Of a stretch of 64,000 nt of DNA, positions 19,627-29,710 are shown one piece after another. How positions within the stretch are numbered: position 1 is the first letter of the stretch; every line of letters starts with the position of its first letter. The notes beneath the pieces were generated by a model that searched no databases, had not been told where the DNA came from, and saw only the letters and a list, made by a program, of their open reading frames with translations. The position numbers and the translations under genes are program-made. The DNA lies in contig NZ_LHPI01000006.1 in assembly GCF_001274785.1 (NCBI RefSeq), forward strand, positions 62,001 to 126,000. The letters are read 5' to 3'. Source of the stretch: Vibrio hepatarius. GTDB lineage: Bacteria; Pseudomonadota; Gammaproteobacteria; Enterobacterales; Vibrionaceae.

Positions 19627-21057
19627 TTACTTTTTCTTCTTAACTGCTTTTTTGTTTGGAAGGTCAGTGATAGAACCTTCAAATACTTCAGCAGCTAGAC
19701 CCACAGACTCGTGTAGAGTTGGGTGAGCGTGAATAGTTAGAGCGATATCTTCTGCATCACAACCCATCTCGATCGCAAGACCGATTTCGCCTAGTAGTTC
19801 ACCACCGTTAGTACCAACGATAGCACCACCGATTACGCGATGAGTTTCTTTGTCGAAGATTAGCTTAGTCATACCGTCTGCACAGTCAGATGCGATTGCA
19901 CGACCTGATGCTGCCCAAGGGAATGTTGCCACTTCGTACTTGATGCCTTCTTCTTTCGCTTCTTTCTCAGTCTTACCAACCCAAGCCACTTCTGGCTCAG
20001 TGTACGCGATTGAAGGAATAACTTTAGGGTCAAAGTAGTGCTTCTTACCAGAGATAACTTCAGCCGCTACGTGACCTTCATGCACACCTTTGTGAGCAAG
20101 CATTGGTTGACCAACGACATCACCGATCGCGAAGATGTGAGGAACGTTAGTACGCATTTGCTTGTCAACGTTGATGAAGCCGCGCTCGTCAATTTCTAGA
20201 CCCGCTTTTTCACCATCGATAAGTTTGCCGTTTGGTACACGACCGATAGCAACTAGAACAGCATCGTAGCGCTCTGCTTCAGCAGGTGCTTTCTTGCCTT
20301 CCATTGAAACGTAGATACCGTCTTCTTTCGCTTCAACAGCTGTTACTTTTGTTTCCAGCATTAGCTTGAACTTGTCTTTGATACGCTTGGTGTAAACCTT
20401 AACGATATCTTTGTCTGCTGCAGGGATAACCTGGTCAAACATCTCAACAACTTCAACTTTAGAACCTAGAGAGTGGTAAACCGTACCCATTTCTAGACCG
20501 ATGATACCACCACCCATGATAAGCAGTTTTTCTGGCACTTCTTTCAGTTCAAGAGCGTCAGTAGAATCCCAAATACGTGGGTCTTCATGCGGGATAAATG
20601 GCAGTTTGATTGGACGAGAACCAGCTGCAATGATCGCGTTGTCGAAGTTAACCACAGTTGACTCGCCTTCACCTTCAACAAGGATAGAGTTAGGGCCAGT
20701 GAACTTACCGTAACCATTAACCACTGTTACGTTACGCATCTTAGCCATACCGCCAAGACCACCAGTTAGTTGGTTAACAACTTTTTCTTTCCAGATACGG
20801 ATCTTGTTGATGTCTGTTTGCGGTTCGCCGAATACAACGCCGTGCTCAGCCATCGCTTTCGCTTCTTCGATAACTTTAGAAACGTGCAGAAGTGCTTTTG
20901 ATGGGATACAACCCACGTTTAGACATACACCACCTAGAGTGCTGTAACGTTCAACAAGTACAGTTTCAAGACCTAAGTCTGCACAACGGAAGGCAGCGGA
21001 GTAACCAGCAGGACCAGAACCAAGTACAACAACTTGGGCTTTAATTTCTTTGCTCAT
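19627..21057 (-). CDS. lpdA: Dihydrolipoyl dehydrogenase (E3)
   Basis: 476 aa flavoprotein that reoxidises lipoyl groups of the pyruvate and 2-oxoglutarate dehydrogenase complexes and reduces NAD. FAD-binding GSGPAGYSAA (about 13-22), redox-active Cys45 and Cys50 in GGVCLNVGCIPSK, NAD-binding GGGIIGLE, and the His445-Glu450 pair in HPTLHES are intact. It ends in a Lys-rich tail (KKAVKKKK). Separated from aceF by 268 bp containing a hairpin, so it can be made both with and apart from E1/E2. Confidence 0.97.
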   Translation of the reverse strand: MSKEIKAQVVVLGSGPAGYSAAFRCADLGLETVLVERYSTLGGVCLNVGCIPSKALLHVSKVIEEAKAMAEHGVVFGEPQTDINKIRIWKEKVVNQLTGGLGGMAKMRNVTVVNGYGKFTGPNSILVEGEGESTVVNFDNAIIAAGSRPIKLPFIPHEDPRIWDSTDALELKEVPEKLLIMGGGIIGLEMGTVYHSLGSKVEVVEMFDQVIPAADKDIVKVYTKRIKDKFKLMLETKVTAVEAKEDGIYVSMEGKKAPAEAERYDAVLVAIGRVPNGKLIDGEKAGLEIDERGFINVDKQMRTNVPHIFAIGDVVGQPMLAHKGVHEGHVAAEVISGKKHYFDPKVIPSIAYTEPEVAWVGKTEKEAKEEGIKYEVATFPWAASGRAIASDCADGMTKLIFDKETHRVIGGAIVGTNGGELLGEIGLAIEMGCDAEDIALTIHAHPTLHESVGLAAEVFEGSITDLPNKKAVKKKK

Positions 21058-21284
21058 TTTGACCTCTTGTAGTCATTATCCCTAACAGGCTGAGTGGGTA
21101 TCGATTTTATATGTTTAAGAGTTATTCGTTTTAAACAGTTATTTTCAGACCGCCAACAGTTTACAGAGATGTTAATGGTGTGAAAAGTAAATCAATTTAG
21201 CCTGTGAGCTAGACAACAATTCGATTGTGAAAACCCTGTAGTGAGTAAGGGCGATAACCAAATTGTCCGGTAGTTATTATTAGC

Positions 21285-21308
21285 AGAGGCGGCTAAATTG
21301 CCGCCTCT
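21285..21308 (-). terminator. Hairpin after aceF (terminator or attenuator)
   Basis: AGAGGCGGC-6 nt-GCCGCCTCT, a perfect 9-bp stem in the aceF-lpd gap 18 bp beyond the aceF stop. No long T-run follows on the minus strand, so partial termination or mRNA end protection is as likely as full termination. Confidence 0.55.
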
Positions 21309-21325
21309 CATTCATCTAACTTCTA

Positions 21326-23233
21326 TTAAAGAACTAGACGACGAATGTCAGATAGACATGCGTTTAGGTAAGTGATGAAGCGCGCACCTTCAGCACCATC
21401 GATCACACGGTGGTCGTATGATAGAGACAGTGGAAGTTGTAGACGCGGTTCGAACTCTTTACCGTTCCATACAGGTTTCATCTCTGACTTAGACACACCT
21501 AGGATACCAACTTCTGGCGCGTTTACGATTGGAGTAAACGCCGTACCGCCGATACCACCTAGGCTAGAGATAGTGAAACAGCCACCTTGCATGTCAGCAG
21601 CAGTTAGCTTGCCTGCACGTGCTTTCTTAGAAACAGCCATTAGCTCTTCAGATAGCTCGTAGATGCCTTTCTTGTTCACGTCTTTAAATACAGGAACAAC
21701 TAGACCGTTTGGCGTATCTACTGCGATACCGATGTTCACGTATTTCTTCAGAATTAGGCTCTCACCGTCTTCTGATAGAGAAGAGTTGAACGCAGGGAAC
21801 GCTTCAAGTGCTTTAGCCGCCGCTTTCATGATGAATACTAGTGGAGTGATCTTCATGCCAGTGTCTTTCTTCGCTTCAATCGCGTTTTGCTCTTTACGGA
21901 ATGCTTCAAGAGCCGTGATGTCTGCGTTATCCCACTGTGTAACGTGCGGGATCATTACCCAGTTACGGTGTAGGTTGGCACCAGAGATCTTCTTAATGCG
22001 AGATAGCGGTTGAACTTCTGTCTCACCGAACTTGCTGAAGTCCACTTTTGGCCATGGTAGTAGACCAAGAGCTGCACCGTCGCCTTTGCCAGATGCTGCA
22101 GCACCAGATTCAAGACGCTTAAGCGCTTCTTTCACGTAGTTCTGAACGTCTTCTTTCAGGATACGGCTCTTACGACCAGAACCTTTAACCTTAGAAAGGT
22201 TTACGCCGAACTCACGAGCTAGACGACGAACAACTGGAGACGCGTGAGCGTACTCATCGTTCTCTTTGAAATCGCCAGTCGCTGCTGGAGCTGCTGCCGC
22301 TGGAGCTTCTGCTTTAGGAGCTGCCGCTGCCGCTGCAGGTGCTGCTGCTTGAGCTGGAGCCGCAGCCGGAGCAGGTGCTGCGCCCGCTACTTCGCCTTCC
22401 GTTGTAGAGAAAATCATGATTAGTGAACCAGTAGACACTTTGTCGCCAGCTGCAATCTTGATTTCTTTAACTGTACCAGCGAATGGTGCAGGAACTTCCA
22501 TAGAAGCTTTGTCGCCTTCTACAGTGATTAGAGATTGCTCTTCTTCCACTGTGTCGCCAACTGCAACCATGATTTCAGTAACTTCTACTTCGTCGCCACC
22601 GATATCTGGAACGTTAACTTCTTTTGCCGCAGACGCTGCTGGAGCTGCTGCCGCTGGAGCTTCTACTGCTGTAGGAGCTGCTGGAGCACCTGAACCTGCA
22701 GTTTCGAATACCATGATTAGAGAGCCAGTCGATACTTTATCACCTGCTGCTACTTTGATCTCTTTAAGCGTACCAGCGAATGGGGCAGGAACTTCCATAG
22801 AAGCTTTGTCGCCTTCTACAGTGATAAGAGATTGCTCTTCTTCGATGCTGTCGCCGATTGCTACCATGATTTCAGTAACTTCAACTTCGTCACCACCGAT
22901 GTCTGGTACGTGAACTTCTTTCAGTTCTGCCGCTGCTGCTGGAGCTGGAGCCGCTGCTGAAGCCGCTTCTGCCGCAGGAGCAGGTGCAGCGTCTGCTGCA
23001 CCTTCGGCTTCGAAAATCATGATTAGAGAACCAGTAGAAACCTTGTCGCCTTCTGCAACTTTGATTTCTTTAACGATACCCGCTTGAGAAGCAGGCACTT
23101 CCATAGAAGCTTTATCGCCTTCAACAGTGATCAGAGACTGTTCTTCTTCAACCTTGTCGCCAACGCTTACAAGAATCTCAGTAACTTCAACCTCATCCGC
23201 ACCGATGTCTGGTACATTAATTTCGATTGCCAT
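21326..23233 (-). CDS. aceF: Dihydrolipoamide acetyltransferase (E2 of pyruvate dehydrogenase)
   Basis: 635 aa. Three N-terminal lipoyl domains carry [11 protein letters not shown] motifs with lipoylated Lys41, Lys143 and Lys242. Ala/Pro-rich linkers join them. A peripheral-subunit-binding domain (about 332-370; [20 protein letters not shown]) and the catalytic core with His608 in HRVIDG follow. E2 forms the complex core and transfers acetyl to CoA. Three lipoyl domains match E. coli AceF. The near-identical lipoyl-coding blocks make long direct repeats in the DNA that could recombine. Lies 19 bp after aceE. Confidence 0.97.
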   Translation of the reverse strand: MAIEINVPDIGADEVEVTEILVSVGDKVEEEQSLITVEGDKASMEVPASQAGIVKEIKVAEGDKVSTGSLIMIFEAEGAADAAPAPAAEAASAAAPAPAAAAELKEVHVPDIGGDEVEVTEIMVAIGDSIEEEQSLITVEGDKASMEVPAPFAGTLKEIKVAAGDKVSTGSLIMVFETAGSGAPAAPTAVEAPAAAAPAASAAKEVNVPDIGGDEVEVTEIMVAVGDTVEEEQSLITVEGDKASMEVPAPFAGTVKEIKIAAGDKVSTGSLIMIFSTTEGEVAGAAPAPAAAPAQAAAPAAAAAAPKAEAPAAAAPAATGDFKENDEYAHASPVVRRLAREFGVNLSKVKGSGRKSRILKEDVQNYVKEALKRLESGAAASGKGDGAALGLLPWPKVDFSKFGETEVQPLSRIKKISGANLHRNWVMIPHVTQWDNADITALEAFRKEQNAIEAKKDTGMKITPLVFIMKAAAKALEAFPAFNSSLSEDGESLILKKYVNIGIAVDTPNGLVVPVFKDVNKKGIYELSEELMAVSKKARAGKLTAADMQGGCFTISSLGGIGGTAFTPIVNAPEVGILGVSKSEMKPVWNGKEFEPRLQLPLSLSYDHRVIDGAEGARFITYLNACLSDIRRLVL

Positions 23234-23252
23234 TTCTTATCTACCTTCTTAA

Positions 23253-25916
23253 TTAAGCGTATAGCGGGTTAGTTTTCTCAGTGTCGATGTCGAATTTCTT
23301 AATTGCTTCAGCAATTACAGACTTCTCAACTTCGCCACGTTTCGCCAGTTCAGTTAGCGCTGCTACTACTACGTAACCTGCGTTCACTTCGAAGTGACGA
23401 CGTAGGTTTTCACGGCTGTCTGAACGACCGAAGCCGTCAGTACCAAGAACTTTGAAAGACTCAGCAGGAATAAATGCACGAACCTGCTCTGCGTAGTTCT
23501 TCATGTAGTCAGTTGCTGCGATAGCTGGCTCAGTACCCATTACTGTTTGGATGTAAGGTACTTTCGCTTCCGCTTCTGGGTGAAGCATGTTGAAACGCTC
23601 TGCATCTTGACCGTCACGAGTTAGTTCGTTGAATGACGTTACAGAGTAAACATCAGAAGCAACACCGTACTCTTCGCTTAGGATTTGAGCTGCTTTACGT
23701 ACTTCATTCATGATAGTACCTGAGCTCATTAGCTGAACTTTCGCTTTATCGCCCGTGTAAGTTTCTAGCTTGTAGATACCTTTACGGATGCCTTCTTCAG
23801 CGCCTTCTGGCATTGCTGGCATTGCGTAGTTTTCGTTCATTAGCGTTAGGTAGTAGAACACGTTCTCTTGATCTGGACCGTACATGCGACGGATACCGTC
23901 TTGCATGATTACTGCTACTTCGTACGCGAATGTTGGGTCGTAAGAGATACAGTTAGGAACCGTACCCGCCATGATGTGCGAGTGACCGTCTTCGTGCTGT
24001 AGACCTTCACCGTTCAGCGTTGTACGACCAGCGGTTGCGCCTAGTAGGAAACCACGTGCTTGTTGGTCGCCCGCCATCCACGCCATGTCGCCAACACGTT
24101 GGAAGCCGAACATTGAGTAGTAGATGTAGAACGGGATCATTGGTAGGTCGTTTGTCGAGTATGAAGTCGCAGCAGCAACCCATGAAGACATAGCACCTAG
24201 CTCGTTGATACCTTCTTGCAGAACCTGACCTGATGTTGCTTCTTTGTAGTAAGAAACGATGTCACGGTCTTGTGGTGTGTAGTTCTGGCCGTGCGGGTTG
24301 TAAATACCGATTTGACGGAACAGACCTTCCATACCGAATGTACGCGCTTCGTCAGCAATGATAGGAACGATGTTCTTACCAATGTTCTTGTTCTTAAGCA
24401 GAACGTTCAGTGCACGCACGAATGCCATAGTAGAAGAGATATCACGCTTCTGTTCTTCTAGTAGAGGCTTGAATTCTTCTAGCTCAGGAACGACTAGTTC
24501 TTGAGTGAAGTTTGGCAAACGCTGTGGCGTGTAGCCGTGTAGCGCTTTACGACGAGCGTGCAGGTATTCGTACTCTTTTGAACCTTCTTCAAGTTTCAGG
24601 TACGGAAGTTCTTTCACAGCTTCGTCAGTTAGGATGTCTTGTAGACCTAGACGATCACGTAGGTGTAGTACGTGAGTCATATCCATCTTCTTAACTTGGT
24701 GCGCGATGTTCTTACCTTCAGCCGCTTCACCCATGCCGTAACCTTTAACAGTCTTAGCTAGGATAACTGTTGGACGACCTTTAGTTTCTGCCGCGTTTTT
24801 GTAAGCAGCGTAAAGCTTAGAAGACTCGTGACCACCACGCTTAAGTGCGAAGATTTCGTCGTCAGTCATGTCAGCAACGAGTGCAGCAGTTTCTGGGTAC
24901 TTACCGAAGAAGTGCTCACGTACGTATGCGCCATCTTTCGCTTTGAACGTTTGGTAATCGCCATCGATTGTTTCGTTCATAAGCTGCAGAAGCTTACCAG
25001 TGGTGTCTTTCGCTAGTAGAGAATCCCAGTTGTTACCCCAGATTACTTTCACTACGTTCCAGCCAGCACCTTTGAACAGACCTTCAAGTTCTTGAATGAT
25101 CTTACCGTTACCCATTACAGGGCCGTCTAGACGCTGTAGGTTACAGTTGATTAGGAAACATAGGTTGTCTAGCTTCTCACGCGCAGCGAAAGAGATAGCA
25201 CCACGTGATTCTGGCTCATCCATCTCACCGTCACCTAGGAACGCGTATACGCGCTGCTCAGAAGTATCTTTCATGCCGCGGCCTTCAAGGTACTTAAGGA
25301 AACGAGCTTGGTAGATCGCAGAGATCGGACCTAGACCCATAGATACGGTTGGGAACTGCCAGAATTCAGGCATTAGTTTAGGGTGCGGGTATGATGGGAT
25401 ACCTTTACCATCTACTTCTTGGCGGAAGTTGTCTAGCTGCTCTTCAGTTAGACGACCTTCAACGAATGCGCGAGAGTAGATACCTGGTGAGATGTGACCT
25501 TGGTAGTAAACTAGGTCGCCACCATCCTTCTCGTTTGGAGCACGGAAGAAATGGTTGAAACATGTTTCGTAGAATGCAGCAGAAGACTGGAAAGACGCCA
25601 TGTGGCCGCCTAGTTCTAGGTCTTTCTTCGACGCACGTAGAACGATCATGATTGCGTTCCAGCGGATGATGGAACGAATACGACGCTCAAGTGTTGTGTC
25701 ACCTGGGTAAGCTGGTTCTTGATCTGCTGGAATCGTGTTGATGTAGTTCGTGGTGATACCAGTTGGCATGTCAACACCGTCTAGACGTGCTTTATCTAGA
25801 ACTTGCTCAAGTAGGAACTGAGCACGCTCTACGCCTTCTTCACGTACAACTGACTCAAGTGCTTGTAGCCATTCTTGAGTTTCCAGTGCATCTACGTCAT
25901 GCTTCATATCAGACAT
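23253..25916 (-). CDS. aceE: Pyruvate dehydrogenase E1, homodimeric type
   Basis: 887 aa, same length as E. coli AceE. Thiamine-diphosphate enzyme that decarboxylates pyruvate and reductively acetylates the lipoyl arm of E2. The ThDP motif starts at GDGEMDEPE (about residue 230) and continues to the NCN segment; DEARTFGMEGLF is in the second half. Second gene of pdhR-aceE-aceF, starting 49 bp after pdhR. Expected to be repressed by PdhR and induced by pyruvate. Confidence 0.98.
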   Translation of the reverse strand: MSDMKHDVDALETQEWLQALESVVREEGVERAQFLLEQVLDKARLDGVDMPTGITTNYINTIPADQEPAYPGDTTLERRIRSIIRWNAIMIVLRASKKDLELGGHMASFQSSAAFYETCFNHFFRAPNEKDGGDLVYYQGHISPGIYSRAFVEGRLTEEQLDNFRQEVDGKGIPSYPHPKLMPEFWQFPTVSMGLGPISAIYQARFLKYLEGRGMKDTSEQRVYAFLGDGEMDEPESRGAISFAAREKLDNLCFLINCNLQRLDGPVMGNGKIIQELEGLFKGAGWNVVKVIWGNNWDSLLAKDTTGKLLQLMNETIDGDYQTFKAKDGAYVREHFFGKYPETAALVADMTDDEIFALKRGGHESSKLYAAYKNAAETKGRPTVILAKTVKGYGMGEAAEGKNIAHQVKKMDMTHVLHLRDRLGLQDILTDEAVKELPYLKLEEGSKEYEYLHARRKALHGYTPQRLPNFTQELVVPELEEFKPLLEEQKRDISSTMAFVRALNVLLKNKNIGKNIVPIIADEARTFGMEGLFRQIGIYNPHGQNYTPQDRDIVSYYKEATSGQVLQEGINELGAMSSWVAAATSYSTNDLPMIPFYIYYSMFGFQRVGDMAWMAGDQQARGFLLGATAGRTTLNGEGLQHEDGHSHIMAGTVPNCISYDPTFAYEVAVIMQDGIRRMYGPDQENVFYYLTLMNENYAMPAMPEGAEEGIRKGIYKLETYTGDKAKVQLMSSGTIMNEVRKAAQILSEEYGVASDVYSVTSFNELTRDGQDAERFNMLHPEAEAKVPYIQTVMGTEPAIAATDYMKNYAEQVRAFIPAESFKVLGTDGFGRSDSRENLRRHFEVNAGYVVVAALTELAKRGEVEKSVIAEAIKKFDIDTEKTNPLYA

Positions 25917-25965
25917 GGCGATCTATCCTTCTGTTGGTTGGATCTATAAAACTAGCAAATCGTCG

Positions 25966-26733
25966 TTATGAGTCATTGCCCTGTTGCATTCGACGTAAAG
26001 AGCGTTCACGACGAGACTCTTCTCTTGTCAAATCCAACAATGTTTCTTCAATATAAGCTAAATGTGAGTGAGACATCTCGCGCGCCTTTTCTGGCTGACC
26101 TGAGACGATCGCATCCACGATATTAGCTCGGTGTTTACTTACTTTTTCGACCGCTTCAGGGCGGCGACGTAACAATTTAAAATTCTGCAGAATATTTTGC
26201 TCAAGCAAAGGTGCCAAACTACGAACGATGTGCAGCAGTACTACGTTGTGAGCCGCTTCGGTCAGGGCAATTAAAAACTGCATGACTTCCGCTGATTCCG
26301 CTTCTACGTCGTTGTTTGATTGTTCTTTGCCGATTCGTTCAAGGCAGGCTTGAATGCGTGCAAAATCTTCTTCGGTACCACGAACGGCTGCAAAGTAAGC
26401 GGCAATACCTTCCATCGCATGACGCGTTTCCAGTAAATCCAGCTGAGTTTCAGAGTGGCTAGACAATAAATTTAGCAGAGGATCGGAAAAACTTTTCCAG
26501 ATGTTCTCGCTAACAAAAGTGCCACCACCCTGACGACGAGTAAGAAGACGCTTGGCTTCAAGGCGTTGAATCGCCTCACGGATCGATGGACGAGACACGT
26601 CAAACTGTTTTGCCAGCTCGCGCTCTGGTGGCAATTGCTGCCCCGGAGACAGTGTTCCTTCCACAATCAGCCTTTCTAACTCTTGTTCAATCACATCAGA
26701 AAGTTTTGGCTGACGAATCCTTTGATAAGCCAT
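25966..26733 (-). CDS. pdhR: Pyruvate-responsive GntR-family repressor PdhR
   Basis: 255 aa from the ATG at 26733 ([17 protein letters not shown]), which matches the E. coli PdhR N-terminus; an in-frame codon 30 nt upstream is unlikely. The winged HTH ([26 protein letters not shown]) is followed by an FCD ligand-binding domain with metal-type residues ([16 protein letters not shown]). Represses its own operon and is released by pyruvate. Two perfect operator palindromes lie upstream. Confidence 0.96.
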   Translation of the reverse strand: MAYQRIRQPKLSDVIEQELERLIVEGTLSPGQQLPPERELAKQFDVSRPSIREAIQRLEAKRLLTRRQGGGTFVSENIWKSFSDPLLNLLSSHSETQLDLLETRHAMEGIAAYFAAVRGTEEDFARIQACLERIGKEQSNNDVEAESAEVMQFLIALTEAAHNVVLLHIVRSLAPLLEQNILQNFKLLRRRPEAVEKVSKHRANIVDAIVSGQPEKAREMSHSHLAYIEETLLDLTREESRRERSLRRMQQGNDS

Positions 26734-26761
26734 ATTTATTGTTCTTCTACTCTTTGCAGTC

Positions 26762-26778
26762 AATTGGTAATACCAATT
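26762..26778. promoter_or_regulatory. PdhR operator 1
   Basis: AATTGGTAATACCAATT: perfect palindrome with 7-bp arms, matching the E. coli PdhR consensus ATTGGTnnnACCAAT. It sits 29 bp before the pdhR ATG and just downstream of the predicted promoter, where a bound repressor would block transcription. Confidence 0.85.
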
Positions 26779-26797
26779 TTATGTTGGCGAGGAAATT

Positions 26798-26826
26798 AAC
26801 ATAATTAAAACGCAAGTTCCAGCCAA
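26798..26826 (-). promoter_or_regulatory. Predicted pdhR-aceEF promoter
   Basis: On the minus strand TTGGCT (26826-26821), 17-bp spacer, TATGTT (26803-26798); start near 26791. Operator 1 would then lie around +13 to +29. Confidence 0.5.
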
Positions 26827-26890
26827 AAGTTGACCTAAATCATAGAACAGGTCACGGTTAAACACTTTGATAACAATAGTCGATTAAAAC

Positions 26891-26915
26891 ACCAATAAAA
26901 TTGGTCTGACCAATT
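26891..26915. promoter_or_regulatory. PdhR operator 2 with overlapping inverted half-sites
   Basis: AATTGGTCTGACCAATT at 26899-26915 is a second perfect palindrome. ACCAATAAAATTGGT at 26892-26906 overlaps it and shares one half-site in the opposite order. It lies about 120 bp upstream of operator 1 and about 70 bp upstream of the predicted -35. The spacing would allow looping between dimers; that is inference. Confidence 0.75.
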
Positions 26916-27159
26916 ACAAAATATAAACAGATGGGGAGAAAATGTGCCAGTCATCACATTGTAACGGGTCAGTTTTAAAGAAAGATGAAGAAAAACGAAC
27001 GGAAGTGATGAATTAAGAAAATAGATAAAGGCTCAATCATCACGAAAAATGGCGATAAAAACACCATCATTAACAAAAAGTAAATATTAGTTTGCAAAAC
27101 ACACTTCTGCCAGTTTATGTCACTAGCAGAAGTGCAAATCGACAGGATGTCGTGAAGTA
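26916..27159. other. Gene-free tail between the pdhR control region and recJ
   Basis: Together with the control region this makes a 426-bp gap. No coding frame stands out. The only structure is CACTTCTGC at 27101-27109 paired with GCAGAAGTG at 27128-27136, a possible weak recJ terminator with a long loop. The remainder is AT-rich and unremarkable. Confidence 0.5.
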
Positions 27160-28899
27160 CTATTTCGCCTCGATATGGTCAATCATTAGCTGCAACGATT
27201 GGTTGCCGCGAAACTCGTTAATGTCTAGCTTATACGCCAAACGAACGGTTTTGACTGAAGCATCCGGCCAGCGGCGCAAATCGACGTTAAACGCGATGCC
27301 ATCGATCATGATATTGGTCGGATGCCCTTTATGCAGCGGCTCAAGCATTAGCTTCAAGTGCTTCTCACCCACCAGCTTTTGATGCAGCACTTTAAACTCA
27401 CCGTCAAACAATGGTTCAGGAAACGCTTGTCCCCATGGCCCACCTGAGCGCAGTAGTTCTGCGGTGTGCATACTGAACTCTTCCGGCTTAAGTTCGCCAT
27501 CCGATACGATCACGCCTTTGAGCACTGCTTCATCGAGTTCATTTTTAACCGCTTCATCAAACAACTTGGCGAAGCGTTCAAAATCTTTTTCTAAAATCGT
27601 CAAACCTGCCGCCATCGCGTGACCACCAAATTTCACGATCAAACTAGGGTTTTGTGTATCAATACGATCTAAGGTATCGCGCATATGTAAACCGGGAATG
27701 GAGCGACAAGAACCTTTAATACTACCTTCTCCGCCATCGGCAAACGCGATCACCGGGCGGTGGAATTTATCTTTAACTCTCGATGCAAGAATACCGATAA
27801 CCCCTTGGTGCCAATCGCGTTGGAACAGGACTAACCCGTGAGGTAGTTTGCTGTTTTCACCAAACTGAAGCCGCTCACAAAAAGCCATCGCTTCTTGCTT
27901 CATTCCTTCTTCGATTTCTTTACGCGTTTGGTTTAAACCGTCCAGTTCACTCGCCATGCGACGTGCGGCGTGGATGTTGTTGCTCATCAGCAGTTCAACA
28001 CCAAACGACATATCATCCAGTCGGCCCGCCGCATTGATGCGAGGTCCTAAGGCAAAACCAAAATCTGAGGCAACGATACGTCTTGCGTCGCGCTTAGCGA
28101 CTTCGATCAGTGCTTGAATTCCAGGACGGGCTTTGCCAGCGCGAATACGCTGAAGTCCTTGATGAACTAAGATTCGGTTGTTTTCATCCAGAGGTACAAC
28201 ATCGGCAACAGTACCAAGAGCGACTAGATCCACCAGCTCCATCAGTTTTGGCTCAGCCATACCTTGTTGTTCAAACCAACCGTTCTTTCGCATATGAACA
28301 CACAGCGCCATCATCAGATAAAACGCCACGCCAACACCCGCCAGCGCTTTAGACGGAAATGCGCACTCTTGTAGGTTTGGGTTCACCATAGCATCAACGT
28401 CTGGCAACTCATGGCCCGGTAAATGGTGGTCGGTCACCAATACCTTCAGCCCTTGCTGCTTAGCATAACGAACGCCTTCAATCGACGAGACGCCGTTGTC
28501 CACGGTCATGATCACTTGCGCGCCAATTTCAATCGCTTGATCGACCACTTCCGGGCTTAACCCGTAGCCGTCTTCAAAACGATTCGGCACTAAGTAATCG
28601 ACGTTATGAGAGCCTAACATTCTCAGCGCAAGGACCGATAGAGCGGAACTGGTCGCGCCATCTGCGTCGAAGTCGCCGACAACAATAATACGCTTGTTGT
28701 GCTGAATTGCCTCAAACAACAATTCCACAGCATCGTTAATGCCGTGCATTTTTTGGTACGAATGCAGCGAGCGCACCGCCGTTTGCAGCTGCTCAAGAGA
28801 TGTGACGCCACGATTGATGTAAATGCGCTTAAGAATCGGCGCAATAGAGTCTGGTAAAAGAGATAAATCGGGTTCTGGTCGACGTTGAATTTCTATCAT
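27160..28899 (-). CDS. recJ: Single-stranded-DNA-specific 5'-3' exonuclease RecJ
   Basis: 579 aa (E. coli 577). DHH-family phosphoesterase motifs: VVGDFDADGATSS (Asp76, Asp78, Asp80), VTDHHLPG (about 155) and the DHHA1 region with NAAGR and KFGGHAMAAG. Acts in mismatch repair, RecF-pathway recombination and fork processing. Last gene of xerD-dsbC-recJ, 39 bp after dsbC with a strong hairpin in the gap. Confidence 0.97.
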   Translation of the reverse strand: MIEIQRRPEPDLSLLPDSIAPILKRIYINRGVTSLEQLQTAVRSLHSYQKMHGINDAVELLFEAIQHNKRIIVVGDFDADGATSSALSVLALRMLGSHNVDYLVPNRFEDGYGLSPEVVDQAIEIGAQVIMTVDNGVSSIEGVRYAKQQGLKVLVTDHHLPGHELPDVDAMVNPNLQECAFPSKALAGVGVAFYLMMALCVHMRKNGWFEQQGMAEPKLMELVDLVALGTVADVVPLDENNRILVHQGLQRIRAGKARPGIQALIEVAKRDARRIVASDFGFALGPRINAAGRLDDMSFGVELLMSNNIHAARRMASELDGLNQTRKEIEEGMKQEAMAFCERLQFGENSKLPHGLVLFQRDWHQGVIGILASRVKDKFHRPVIAFADGGEGSIKGSCRSIPGLHMRDTLDRIDTQNPSLIVKFGGHAMAAGLTILEKDFERFAKLFDEAVKNELDEAVLKGVIVSDGELKPEEFSMHTAELLRSGGPWGQAFPEPLFDGEFKVLHQKLVGEKHLKLMLEPLHKGHPTNIMIDGIAFNVDLRRWPDASVKTVRLAYKLDINEFRGNQSLQLMIDHIEAK

Positions 28900-28909
28900 A
28901 GATATAAGC

Positions 28910-28931
28910 AGAGCCTCAGTGACGAGGCTCT
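28910..28931. repeat. Inverted repeat (hairpin) in the dsbC-recJ gap
   Basis: AGAGCCTC-6 nt-GAGGCTCT, perfect 8-bp arms. Within the dsbC-to-recJ transcript it could attenuate or stabilise; a T-rich stretch follows only on the plus strand. Role unclear. Confidence 0.5.
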
Positions 28932-28938
28932 TTATTGA

Positions 28939-29682
28939 TTACTGAGTTTGTTGAAGACGTTTGTAAAGGTCTGCTGGCGGCAAGTACCCACCAACCATTT
29001 CGCCATTCGGCAGGAAAACCGCTGGTGTGCCGCTAACACCCAGTTCACGTCCTAATGCAAATTGTTGTTTTACAATCTCTTGATACTTAGCAAAATCTTC
29101 CCCCTTTTCAGGGAAGGTACGATTAATTTTGCCGTTGTGCATCGCCGCTTGCTGATCTTCCGCTCCCCAGATCGCAGCCATTTGGTCAGCAACCATGCCT
29201 GTTGGACCTTGGCGAGGATAAGCCATGTAACGCACCGTGATGCCTAAATCGTTGTAACCTTGCATTTGGCTATGAAGTCGAACACAGTAACCACATGTAA
29301 TATCGGTAAATACCGAGACAACGTACTTCTCGTCTTCAGCTTTAAACACAATCATGTTGTCTTTTTGTTCTTCGATCTTAGCCGCGTTGATTGGCGCTTG
29401 GCGCTTAGCCAGCACGTCCTCGTACTGACCATTTTCATCTAACTTGTAAAGCGTACCCGCTAGAAAGTAGTCACCGTTAGGCGAAGCAAATAGCACTCCA
29501 CCGCTGGTCTGCACTTCCACCAAACCGTCAATATCGGCTGGTACGGCATCGGTTACTTGCAGTCCAAGCTTGGCAAAGCGTTGCTGCAACTGCTCTTTGT
29601 CTATCTTAACTTCGGCTGCAGAAACTTGAGTTGCAACCAAAAGTGGTAACGTCAGAAGACTTATTCGGCGTAATACGCTCAT
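28939..29682 (-). CDS. dsbC: Periplasmic disulfide isomerase DsbC
   Basis: 247 aa from ATG 29682, chosen because SD AAAGG lies about 9 nt upstream; a GTG three codons earlier is possible. The signal peptide is MSVLRRISLLTLPLLVATQVSA, with predicted cleavage before AEV. An N-terminal dimerisation region is followed by a thioredoxin fold with active site CGYC (Cys130, Cys133). The cis-Pro loop is GTPAVF. Reshuffles wrong disulfides; kept reduced by DsbD in E. coli. Confidence 0.96.
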   Translation of the reverse strand: MSVLRRISLLTLPLLVATQVSAAEVKIDKEQLQQRFAKLGLQVTDAVPADIDGLVEVQTSGGVLFASPNGDYFLAGTLYKLDENGQYEDVLAKRQAPINAAKIEEQKDNMIVFKAEDEKYVVSVFTDITCGYCVRLHSQMQGYNDLGITVRYMAYPRQGPTGMVADQMAAIWGAEDQQAAMHNGKINRTFPEKGEDFAKYQEIVKQQFALGRELGVSGTPAVFLPNGEMVGGYLPPADLYKRLQQTQ

Positions 29683-29710
29683 TAAATTCACCTTTTGTTT
29701 TCAGCAAGCT

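Noticed and set aside
22416..22913. 165-codon frame on the plus strand opposite aceF
   Set aside because: Shadow of the repeated lipoyl-domain code; repetitive Ser/Thr/Ala translation and no SD.
21326..23233. Repeated blocks as a CRISPR or tandem-repeat array
   Set aside because: The repeats are coding lipoyl domains in frame; no CRISPR-like short repeat with spacers occurs anywhere in the window.
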